DNA of 64,000 bases from 21-14-0-10-47-8 sp966211455 (GTDB lineage Bacteria; Bdellovibrionota; Bdellovibrionia; Bdellovibrionales; Bdellovibrionaceae): the NCBI GenBank assembly GCA_966211455.1, contig CBIHNI010000002.1, forward strand, positions 248,001 to 312,000, given 5' to 3'. The translations under genes were made by a program, and so were the position numbers. A model generated the notes under the pieces. It was not told the DNA's origin. It saw only the letters and a program-made list of their open reading frames with translations, and ran no database searches. Below are positions 41,308-48,645 of this stretch, piece by piece. Each line of letters begins with the position of its first letter. Within the stretch, counting starts at the first letter, position 1.

Positions 41308-41544
41308 TTAGCCTTTGCCTTTTTTCTCGAGGTAGCCAGCAACGTCACCAACGGTGCGAAGCTTTTCAGCGTCTTCGTCTGGGATTTCGAGGTCGAATTC
41401 CTCTTCCATTGCCATCACCAGCTCAACGATGTCCAAGCTGTCCGCGCCAAGGTCATCGATGAAAGAAGCTTCAGCTTTCACTTTCTCAGGGTCTACACCC
41501 AACTGCTCAACAATAATTTCTTTCACTTTTGGACTCAGAGCCAT
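41308..41544 (-). CDS. acpP: acyl carrier protein
   Basis: The 78-residue acidic protein carries growing acyl chains on a phosphopantetheine attached to Ser36 in GADSLDIVEL. Helix II (SLDIVELVMAMEEEFDLEI) is typical and docks FabD, FabF, FabG and FabH, encoded around it. TGAGGAGG sits just ahead of the start. It is intact and of normal length. Confidence 0.98.
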   Translation of the reverse strand: MALSPKVKEIIVEQLGVDPEKVKAEASFIDDLGADSLDIVELVMAMEEEFDLEIPDEDAEKLRTVGDVAGYLEKKGKG

Positions 41545-41587
41545 ATTTCCTCCTCAGAAAAGCCGATTTTTTGTCGGCAGGCATATT

Positions 41588-42340
41588 TTAATTCATAAAC
41601 ATTCCACCGTTCACACTTAAAGTGTGTCCGGTGATATACTTGGAATCTTCACTTAATAAAAACGAAACGACGGTGGCGATCTCGCTTGGATCGGCGATTC
41701 GCTCCATCGGAATTTTAGCCAAGATTGCATTCTTATGCTCTTCGCTTAAAACCTCGGTCATCTCGGTGCCGATAAATCCGGGCGCGATGCAGTTCACACG
41801 CACACCCCGAGACGCGACTTCTTGGGCGACGCTGCGGCTGAAAGCTTCCGTGCCGGCTTTGCTGGCCGCATAGTTCGCCTGTCCAGCATTGCCAGTTTGG
41901 CCGATCACGCTTGTGATATTCACGATCGAGCCTTTGCGGGCTTTGATCATGGTTTTCAAAAATCCTTTGGTGACCAAGAAAGTTCCGCGCAAATTGGTCT
42001 GGATCACGCTATCAAAGTCTTCGCTCTTCATTCGAAGCAACAAAGTGTCCTTGGTGATGCCGGCGTTATTGACGACGCCATCGATCTCGCCAAATTTTTC
42101 CAAAGTCTGGCTGACTGCCGCATCGACCGAAGCCTCGTCGGCCGTGTTCATTTGCAAACAGAAATGACCCGCCCCCGGAAGTTCAGACAAAAGCTTTTGG
42201 GCCGCATCAGCGCGAGAAGAATAAGTGAAAGCGACCTGAGCTCCGCGTTCGGCCAGGACTTTCACAATGGCGGCGCCAATCCCGCGGCTGCCGCCGGTGA
42301 CGAAGACTTTCTTTTGCGCCAAAGTTTGGTTGGAAGCCAA
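41588..42340 (-). CDS. fabG: 3-oxoacyl-ACP reductase
   Basis: The start is a TTG at 42340, 7 nt after AAGGA, giving 250 residues, the usual length; the frame upstream has only a TTG with no family similarity. FabG reduces the keto group of 3-oxoacyl-ACP with NADPH. Motifs are TGGSRGIGAA, NNAGITKDTLL, the catalytic Ser in ITSVIGQTGN and YAASK, and GFIGTEMT. It lies between fabD and acpP in the standard order. Confidence 0.96.
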   Translation of the reverse strand: MASNQTLAQKKVFVTGGSRGIGAAIVKVLAERGAQVAFTYSSRADAAQKLLSELPGAGHFCLQMNTADEASVDAAVSQTLEKFGEIDGVVNNAGITKDTLLLRMKSEDFDSVIQTNLRGTFLVTKGFLKTMIKARKGSIVNITSVIGQTGNAGQANYAASKAGTEAFSRSVAQEVASRGVRVNCIAPGFIGTEMTEVLSEEHKNAILAKIPMERIADPSEIATVVSFLLSEDSKYITGHTLSVNGGMFMN

Positions 42341-42447
42341 ATTTATTTCCTTATCAGTTTTTTGTTTCCATTCGTTCGTTTGAAAATAAAAAAACAAAAC
42401 AAACGGATCGAAACAATTTCTTAAAATCGCTGCTTAAAAACTGCCTT

Positions 42448-43419
42448 TTAATGAGGCGCCGATTTTACGGATTTTTCTATGTTTTCAATATCTTCCAGCG
42501 AGTTGGTATTGAAAACTTGGAAGGCCTCAGAGTCAATTTTTTTCAAGAGTCCCTGAAGCACCTTGCCAGTTCCGGATTCGATGCATGACGTCCAGCCTTT
42601 TTCTTTAGCTAAATCCATACTTTGCATCCAACGAACCGATCCTGAAACCTGCCGGATTAAGTTCTCACGAAGCTCGGTCGCGTTTTGCACAGCCTGAGCG
42701 GTGAAGTTTTGAATGATCGGGAACTTGGCATCTTGAAACGCGATCTCGGTTAAAACCGAACGCATGCGCTCTTCAGCGGGCTTCATCATGTCGCAGTGGA
42801 AAGGGGCTGAAACCTGCAAGGGGATCAATTTGACCCGCTTTGCATCCGGGAAGACCTCTTCCACTTTGAAATTGTCTTTCAGCCAAGCAATGGTCTTCGC
42901 CGAGCCGCTGATCACGATTTGCCCCGGGCAGTTAAAGTTTGCTGGATTTAAAGGGCTTGTTTTTGATTTTTCCATCGCCCATTTGCAGAGCGTTTCCACC
43001 TGCGCCGGATCTAAACCCATCACGGCCACCATGCCGCCTTGTCCGACGGGAACGGCCGATTGCATCGCTTGTCCACGAATGCGAACCGCCTTCACCGCGG
43101 CCCCAAAAGGCATCGCACCTGCCGCCACAAGAGCTGCGTATTCGCCAATGCTGTGACCGCTGGCGGCTTTGATTTTCACTCCGAATTGCGAGGTGAGAAC
43201 CTTTTGTGTCGCCGTTGAAACGGTCAAAAGGCAAGGCTGAGTGTTTTCGGTCAGAGCTAAATCCGCCTCCGAGCCTTCGAAACATAATTTTTTAAGATCC
43301 ACAGCGATGGCATCGCTCGCCTCTTCGAAAATTTCGCGGGCAGCTTGAAATTGATCGAAAAGAAAACGGCCCATGCCGGGCTGTTGGCTTCCTTGTCCAG
43401 GAAAGATCATGTGAAACAT
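42448..43419 (-). CDS. fabD: malonyl-CoA:ACP transacylase
   Basis: The 323-residue enzyme loads malonyl groups onto AcpP. Motifs: FPGQGSQQPGMG (6-17), the nucleophile Ser90 in GHSIGEYAALVAAGA, an Arg in RIRGQAMQ, and a His in VSAPFHCDMM. All catalytic residues are present. It follows fabH by 12 nt and precedes fabG by about 107 nt. Confidence 0.97.
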   Translation of the reverse strand: MFHMIFPGQGSQQPGMGRFLFDQFQAAREIFEEASDAIAVDLKKLCFEGSEADLALTENTQPCLLTVSTATQKVLTSQFGVKIKAASGHSIGEYAALVAAGAMPFGAAVKAVRIRGQAMQSAVPVGQGGMVAVMGLDPAQVETLCKWAMEKSKTSPLNPANFNCPGQIVISGSAKTIAWLKDNFKVEEVFPDAKRVKLIPLQVSAPFHCDMMKPAEERMRSVLTEIAFQDAKFPIIQNFTAQAVQNATELRENLIRQVSGSVRWMQSMDLAKEKGWTSCIESGTGKVLQGLLKKIDSEAFQVFNTNSLEDIENIEKSVKSAPH

Positions 43420-43431
43420 ATATGGAAGTCC

Positions 43432-44418
43432 TTAGAAACGGACGACGGCGCTTCCAGCCGTGAGACCGGCACCGAAAGCTGTCATCAGGATGGTTTGTCC
43501 GCGTTTGATGCGGCCATCTTTGCGGGCCGTATCGAAGGCCACCGGAATGGTTGCCGCGGAAGTGTTCCCCATCTCGTGAACGATGGAGATGACTTTGTCT
43601 TTTGGAAATTCGAAGTGGTCGGCGACCGCTTCCATGATGCGCGAGTTGGCTTGATGCGGAACCAGCCAGTCGATTTCGCTGCTGGTCAGCTTGTTGAACT
43701 CGAGCGCTTGTTTGCAAGTGGCCGACATGGTTCGCACGGCATTTTTAAAGATCTCTCGACCCTTCATTTTGAACCAGTGTGAACCGTCATCCAAAGCTTC
43801 GTGGGTCACCGGTCGACGGGCACCGCCCGAAGGTTTGATGAAAAGCTCGCCCAGTGATCCTTCGGCCCGCAGGTGAGAGCTAAGAACCACATCCTTCGCA
43901 TCAGCGGGCGCTTGCGACACGACCCAGGCTCCGGCTGCATCTCCGAAAAGGATGCAGGTTTCGCGATCCTTGTAATCGACAAAGCGGCTGACGACTTCAG
44001 CACCGACGATCAGAATGTTTTTGTACATTCCCATGCGGATGTAGGCGTCAGCGATCGAAAGAATATAAATGAAACCCGAACACGCGGCATTGACGTCGAT
44101 GGCCGGGATTCCATTCAGACCCAAACGAGACTGAAGAACGCAAGATGTGCTAGGTGTTTGGTAATCAGGAGTGACAGTTCCGACGATCAGGCAGTCGATT
44201 TCTTTTACGTCCATTCCGGCGTCTTTTAGAGCCAGAATGGCGGCTTCGTAGGCCAGGTCGGATGTCGATTGCTCGGGAAGAGCAATGTGACGGCGCTCGA
44301 TTCCAGTTCGCTCACGGATCCATTGATCGTTGGTATCAACGATCTTTTCTAGATCCGCGTTCGTGAGAACTTTGGGAGGCAGGTAAGAGCCTGTGCCCAG
44401 GACTCGAGTGCGATACAT
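43432..44418 (-). CDS. fabH: 3-oxoacyl-ACP synthase III
   Basis: The 328-residue enzyme starts fatty-acid synthesis from acetyl- or branched acyl-CoA and malonyl-ACP. The triad is Cys113 in NAACSGF, His in WLVPHQAN and Asn in MGNTSAATI. It follows rpmF by 15 nt. plsX, which usually lies between rpmF and fabH, is absent here. Leucine dehydrogenase elsewhere in the window would supply branched primers. Confidence 0.97.
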   Translation of the reverse strand: MYRTRVLGTGSYLPPKVLTNADLEKIVDTNDQWIRERTGIERRHIALPEQSTSDLAYEAAILALKDAGMDVKEIDCLIVGTVTPDYQTPSTSCVLQSRLGLNGIPAIDVNAACSGFIYILSIADAYIRMGMYKNILIVGAEVVSRFVDYKDRETCILFGDAAGAWVVSQAPADAKDVVLSSHLRAEGSLGELFIKPSGGARRPVTHEALDDGSHWFKMKGREIFKNAVRTMSATCKQALEFNKLTSSEIDWLVPHQANSRIMEAVADHFEFPKDKVISIVHEMGNTSAATIPVAFDTARKDGRIKRGQTILMTAFGAGLTAGSAVVRF

Positions 44419-44433
44419 GCGAGCTAAAAACTC

Positions 44434-44625
44434 TTACGCGTTCTTAGCGGCGCTGATTTGTTTGCCTTTGTAGTACAAAGCTCCGTCAGCGGCTTTGAAA
44501 GCACGGTGAGGGCGAACCAGTTCTTTTGATTTTTTGTCGATCGCAACTGCTGGCATATCCAAACCATCGTGGCTGCGGCGCATGTTACGGCGTGAACGAG
44601 ACGTCTTTTTCTTTGGTGTAGGCAT
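44434..44625 (-). CDS. rpmF: 50S ribosomal protein L32
   Basis: The 63-residue basic protein starts MPTPKKKTSRSRRNMRRSH, the L32 signature. The zinc-binding cysteines found in some L32 proteins are missing, so this is the Cys-minus form. It sits between DUF177 and fabH as usual. GAGGACA lies ahead of the start. Confidence 0.97.
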   Translation of the reverse strand: MPTPKKKTSRSRRNMRRSHDGLDMPAVAIDKKSKELVRPHRAFKAADGALYYKGKQISAAKNA

Positions 44626-44725
44626 AGTGTCCTCTATCTAATTCCAGTTATGGAAGATGATTTAAAAGCCCTTTTTTCTAATTCATCTGCTCTCTTGTGG
44701 CAAGGATATCTTGCGTCAAGCGGTC

Positions 44726-45277
44726 TTAATTGAGCTTAATGTTCTTTAAAGCAGCAAAAGGCGAAACGGGTTCTTCAAAACCAGGGTCTTCGTAGCTGAA
44801 TTTTTCATCAGAAACTGGCTTCTGGCACAAACTGCACTTGCCGTCCGCCGTGCAAGCCGGAGCCGGTGTGAAGGGTTCGGCCATGGCGACGACTTCGTGC
44901 ATGTACTCGCCGGCATTAAAGTGGTGGCCTTGGTATTCGACCACAGACGGGCCTTCCGCATGCATATCCGAGACATGATTGGCTTTGGCGAATTTTGAAT
45001 TGCGCGGCACCGTTTGATCCGGGATCAAAAGCTCGCGAAATTTTTCGTCAATGGCGAGCTGGAAATCCAAGCCGCAGCGAGAGCAGTCCTCATCGAGCTT
45101 GGTTTTAATAAAGCCGTTCAGTTCAAAGGTTCCGGCCTGCAAAGGGCGGATGGTGAACTCGGTGAGATAAGAGGTATTTCCGATCAAATCTTGCAGATCC
45201 TGATTGAGATCGCCGGTGTTTTGATTGCAGATAAAGCTTTTTCCCTCGGGCGGGATTTCCAATAAATTGATCAACAT
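44726..45277 (-). CDS. DUF177 (YceD) family protein
   Basis: The 183-residue protein has the DUF177 block with a CSRCG pair (about 70-74) and a C-terminal ACTADGKCSLCQ cluster, likely binding zinc. YceD-type proteins are encoded directly upstream of rpmF across bacteria and have been linked to 23S rRNA maturation in other organisms. A 100-nt gap to rpmF shows no gene or clear terminator. It leads the lipid cluster transcript. Confidence 0.88.
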   Translation of the reverse strand: MLINLLEIPPEGKSFICNQNTGDLNQDLQDLIGNTSYLTEFTIRPLQAGTFELNGFIKTKLDEDCSRCGLDFQLAIDEKFRELLIPDQTVPRNSKFAKANHVSDMHAEGPSVVEYQGHHFNAGEYMHEVVAMAEPFTPAPACTADGKCSLCQKPVSDEKFSYEDPGFEEPVSPFAALKNIKLN

Positions 45278-45339
45278 AAGAGGTCCCTTTTACAGAAGAT
45301 GACGTCCTCTGTCAAAGAGACCTCAGGACCCCGTAAGAC

Positions 45340-46275
45340 CTACAGGTTTTGAAAAAGCTCAGGCGCGGGAGCTTTGCTTTTAATCAATTTCAGATCGAAA
45401 AGCTGCTGACTCAGCGTTTGCCAGCGTTCAGCCGTCATGCTCCCCACGGCCGTACCCTTGATCTGGATCAAAGACTCTTGCGCTTTGGCACTTTTTTGAA
45501 AAGTTTCCAGATCCATGGCCTTGTTGAAAGAGGCCATGTGCTGATTGGTGGGTTGCGGGTCTTTTAAGTACTGGGTCCAGGCTTCGCGCAAGGCTTGAAC
45601 CATGGCTTTGACTTCTTCGGGCTTTTCTTTCAGGCGCGAAGCTTTCACGGCAACCACGGTGGTGTAAGGGTTGTAGCCAGTGTCGGCGACCAAGAAGGTC
45701 TTTGTTTGAAGTCCTGCTTTTTCGGCCGTCAGGGGCTCAGATGTAACGAAGCACTGTTGTGAAAGGTTGGGATCGGCTTGAAAGTTTCCGATGCCACCAG
45801 GATAAGGCGCCGATTTGACTTTCATCGCTCCGTATTTTTTTTGAATGAATTGGGCGTACGGAAGACCTGACTGCCAAAGCAAAGTTCCTTCCGATTGAAA
45901 GACATCTTCGATCTTCGAGAATTTTTTCTCGGCATGGGTCATGATTCCTTGGGGATTGGTTTGGTAGACGGCAAAAATCGCCACAATATCTTTTGCCCCA
46001 CGGTCATGTGCGAGAATGATCTCGTCTGCCGAAACGATGGCGTAATCAGTTTGGCCCGCGGCCAGCATCTGCGTGGTCGGAGTTCCCGAGCCGCCCTCTT
46101 GAATCTGCACTTTTAGTTTGTGCTTTTCAAAAATCCCGAATTTAGAAGCGGTGTAAAAGCCGCCAAACTGGGGTTCAGGCTTCCAGTTCAAAGCAAGTTT
46201 CAGATCCTTCGCTTCGCTGGCGGCCATTGATTGAAATGATATAACAGTGACAAGTGAGACGATCAGTTTTTTCAT
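45340..46275 (-). CDS. NMT1/THI5-like ABC transporter substrate-binding protein
   Basis: ATG 46275 begins a clear signal peptide (MKKLIVSLVTVISFQSMA); the frame is open to 46311 without a better start. The 311-residue protein shows the NMT1 layout: LALNWKPEPQFGGFYTASKFGIFEKHKLKVQIQ, then QMLAAGQTDYAIVSADEI. Members capture pyrimidine thiamine precursors, sulfonates or related solutes. Its permease and ATPase are just upstream on the same strand, completing an importer. The ligand is not decided by sequence; the NWxPExxxGGFY start favours the pyrimidine-type subgroup. Confidence 0.9.
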   Translation of the reverse strand: MKKLIVSLVTVISFQSMAASEAKDLKLALNWKPEPQFGGFYTASKFGIFEKHKLKVQIQEGGSGTPTTQMLAAGQTDYAIVSADEIILAHDRGAKDIVAIFAVYQTNPQGIMTHAEKKFSKIEDVFQSEGTLLWQSGLPYAQFIQKKYGAMKVKSAPYPGGIGNFQADPNLSQQCFVTSEPLTAEKAGLQTKTFLVADTGYNPYTTVVAVKASRLKEKPEEVKAMVQALREAWTQYLKDPQPTNQHMASFNKAMDLETFQKSAKAQESLIQIKGTAVGSMTAERWQTLSQQLFDLKLIKSKAPAPELFQNL

Positions 46276-46342
46276 AGAGCCTAAGCCTCTCAAACAAGAA
46301 AGCCTTTTCAAGCTAATTTATTTCTTGCAGCAGCGCGGAAGT

Positions 46343-47101
46343 TTATTGCTGAGAAAAGAAAGGTCGCCAAGCGATCAAAAGTCGGAAGCCAAAGCGCAAA
46401 ACCGAAACGAAAATGATTCCTAAAACAGAAGACAGAAAAATCGCACCCAAAACGATATCCACCCGTTGCTGACTGCGGGCCACATCGATCATTCCACCCA
46501 GACCGCCGCCGGCGATGAATTCTCCGGCGATGGCGCCAATCACGGCAAGCCCTGCGGAAACCTGCAGCCCCGACGAAAGCGAATGAAGGCTGGATGGGAT
46601 TTGCAGCGAGCACAAAATACGAAGCCGCGAAGCCTTAAAGGCTTTAAACATTTCAAGCAAGCCCGGATCGACTGAATGCAGGCCGTTTAAGGTGTTCGCC
46701 AGCACGGGGAAAAAGGAAACGATAAAGGCTGCCACCCGCACGGTCGGCTCCCCGAAGCCAAACCAGATCACGAGCAAAGGGGCGACAGCGATGATCGGAA
46801 CCGTTTGAAAGAAGATCGCAAATGGCAAAAAGGCCCGCAGAAGAAAATCAGAGCTCGCAAAAACCAGGGCGCAAAAAAATCCAAGGATGGCGCTGGCTAA
46901 AAATCCAATCAAAGTGGAAAGTCCGGTGCTGGCTACCGCTGTAACATAATCGTTGGTTAAATCCAAATAAGTTTGCCACACCTGGGCTGGTGACGAAATC
47001 AAGTAAGTTGGAAGAGCGCCGAAAGAAATAATCACCTGCCAGAGGCCTACAAAGGACAGTGCGACCCAGAAAGCGGGGAGTGCATTTTTGATGTTTCTCA
47101 T
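46343..47101 (-). CDS. ABC transporter permease (BPD_transp_1, Ssu/Tau/Thi type)
   Basis: ATG 47101 overlaps the ATPase stop (ATGA) and gives 252 residues, the normal size. About six membrane helices and the cytoplasmic loop EMFKAFKASRLRILCSLQIPSSL (EAA motif, here E..KAFKAS, with the usual Gly replaced) are seen. It pairs with the ATPase at 47098 and the binding protein at 45340. The loop lacks the canonical Gly, a mild oddity. Confidence 0.92.
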   Translation of the reverse strand: MRNIKNALPAFWVALSFVGLWQVIISFGALPTYLISSPAQVWQTYLDLTNDYVTAVASTGLSTLIGFLASAILGFFCALVFASSDFLLRAFLPFAIFFQTVPIIAVAPLLVIWFGFGEPTVRVAAFIVSFFPVLANTLNGLHSVDPGLLEMFKAFKASRLRILCSLQIPSSLHSLSSGLQVSAGLAVIGAIAGEFIAGGGLGGMIDVARSQQRVDIVLGAIFLSSVLGIIFVSVLRFGFRLLIAWRPFFSQQ

Positions 47102-47838
47102 ACGCTCTCCGCCTGAAAATATTTGCGAATGCGCGAGCTTTCTTCGAAAAAGCGGATGTCTTCTCGAAGCTTGCGGTTTCGTTCTTTCGGCAGGTCCAGT
47201 CGGCACTCCAAAAGACCACGGCGATCTTTTTTAAACATGAAAATGCGATCGGACAGATAGCAGGCCTCTTCGATCGAGTGCGTGACGAAGATCACGGTCT
47301 TTTTCTGCGTTTCGAAAAGGTGACGAAGCTCGTCCTGTAGATTTTGTCGGGTGTGCTCGTCCAAGGCGGCAAAGGGCTCATCCAGCAAAAGCAGATCGGG
47401 ATTTAAAATCAGACTTCGCGCTAAAGCACATCGCATCTTCATGCCGCCGCTGAGTGCTTCCGGGAATTTTTCCAAAGCATTTTGCAGACCTAGAGAGATT
47501 AAAAGAGATTCCGCTTTTGCTTTTTCGTCCGCCCGCGGCCCGCGCGAGTTCTGAATTTCGATCGGCAAAAGCGTGTTTTCAAGGCTGGACCTCCAGGGAA
47601 GAAGGCGATGCTCTTGAAACACGAAGGATTTGGTGATGGCCTGGGGAACCTGAATTTTTCCCTGAGAGGCTTCTTGTAAGTCTCCTAAAATACGAAGCAA
47701 AGTCGACTTTCCGCAGCCCGACGGACCCAGCAATGTGACGAACTCGCCGCGTGCGATTTGAAAATTCAGATTCTCAAAAACGGCAGCCTGCGCATCGAAA
47801 TGATGGCCAAGATTTTGCGCTTCGATCCAGCCGCTCAT
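47098..47838 (-). CDS. ABC transporter ATP-binding protein (SsuB/TauB type)
   Basis: The 246-residue ATPase has Walker A GPSGCGKST (38-46), signature LSGGMKMR, Walker B LLLLDEPFAALD and the switch His in FVTHSIEEA. It energises the importer encoded downstream and overlaps its permease by 4 nt. The 2OG oxygenase gene ends 3 nt upstream, so all four genes form one transcript. Confidence 0.95.
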   Translation of the reverse strand: MSGWIEAQNLGHHFDAQAAVFENLNFQIARGEFVTLLGPSGCGKSTLLRILGDLQEASQGKIQVPQAITKSFVFQEHRLLPWRSSLENTLLPIEIQNSRGPRADEKAKAESLLISLGLQNALEKFPEALSGGMKMRCALARSLILNPDLLLLDEPFAALDEHTRQNLQDELRHLFETQKKTVIFVTHSIEEACYLSDRIFMFKKDRRGLLECRLDLPKERNRKLREDIRFFEESSRIRKYFQAESV

Positions 47839-47841
47839 GAG

Positions 47842-48465
47842 TTAGATCCAATCGTAATTGAAACTGAGAGAAATTCTATCAAACTTGGATTGATTGGGCG
47901 GGACTTCGTGGCGCATCCAGCTTTCAAATAAAATCAAATCGCCGGCTTTGGGTTGCACCGAGATAAATCTTTGATTTTCGGGTCGCGCCCTGACTTTGCG
48001 CGGGGGCGAGGCCATAAACCCGACAAGTCTTGGATCTTCGAATTTGATGGCGCTGGATTTGGGCGGAGTTTGCACGTAATAAGTCCCGCTGATGGTGGAA
48101 AGCGGATGGATATGCATGGTGTGCACCACATGGGATGGCATCACGTTGGCCCACAGACTTGTCATGATCAGTTTTCGCCCTTGCAGATCCATTTCCAATT
48201 GCTTCGCGAAGGCCTGGACTTCTTTATCGATTTGTTTTTTGAGAATTTCGAAAGTGGTCGAGAACTTGTGCAGCTCGTTCATCGATGCGTACGAAGTGTA
48301 GCCACCGGGATAATTTGTCTGACTCCATTTTTGACCCAAATGATCGATCTCACGGATTTTTTGAATCTCGTCCGTGAATTCTTTGTTCTGACGGTTGATC
48401 GACAGCCCTGGCAGACGGAGTGCGCCTTGCGATATCAAGCTCGGAAACAAAGTTTGAAACTTCAT
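47842..48465 (-). CDS. 2OG-Fe(II) oxygenase superfamily protein (TIGR02466-like)
   Basis: The 207-residue protein shows the double-stranded beta-helix pattern of iron/2-oxoglutarate oxygenases: VVHTMHIHPLSTISGTYYVQTP supplies an HxH-like iron site, and SWMRHEVPPNQSKFDRISLSFNY supplies the distal His and the Arg that holds 2-oxoglutarate. The layout matches the TIGR02466 group. No signal peptide is present. It is the first gene of the transporter operon, which suggests it oxidises the imported compound, as TauD does for taurine. That link is inferred. Confidence 0.82.
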   Translation of the reverse strand: MKFQTLFPSLISQGALRLPGLSINRQNKEFTDEIQKIREIDHLGQKWSQTNYPGGYTSYASMNELHKFSTTFEILKKQIDKEVQAFAKQLEMDLQGRKLIMTSLWANVMPSHVVHTMHIHPLSTISGTYYVQTPPKSSAIKFEDPRLVGFMASPPRKVRARPENQRFISVQPKAGDLILFESWMRHEVPPNQSKFDRISLSFNYDWI

Positions 48466-48581
48466 CCCAAAACGATAGCGAAGCTCGACTTGCTTCGCAA
48501 GCGCGAACCCCGGCCTAGCTCCACTTTGTCAGGAATCCGTCAAGATCGTCGACGCCAGACCACAAGAGTTCAAAATCCACT

Positions 48582-48610
48582 TTGAGAACTGGACCACCGC
48601 TCCCTACACT
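48582..48610 (+). promoter_or_regulatory. promoter of the UDG-like lipoprotein gene
   Basis: TTGAGA (48582-48587), a 17-nt spacer and TACACT (48605-48610) precede the start at 48646 by 35 nt and fit the ribosome site AAAGGA at 48632. Confidence 0.6.
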
Positions 48611-48645
48611 AAAGGGGTCTAACACCAATGGAAAGGATTCGATTG

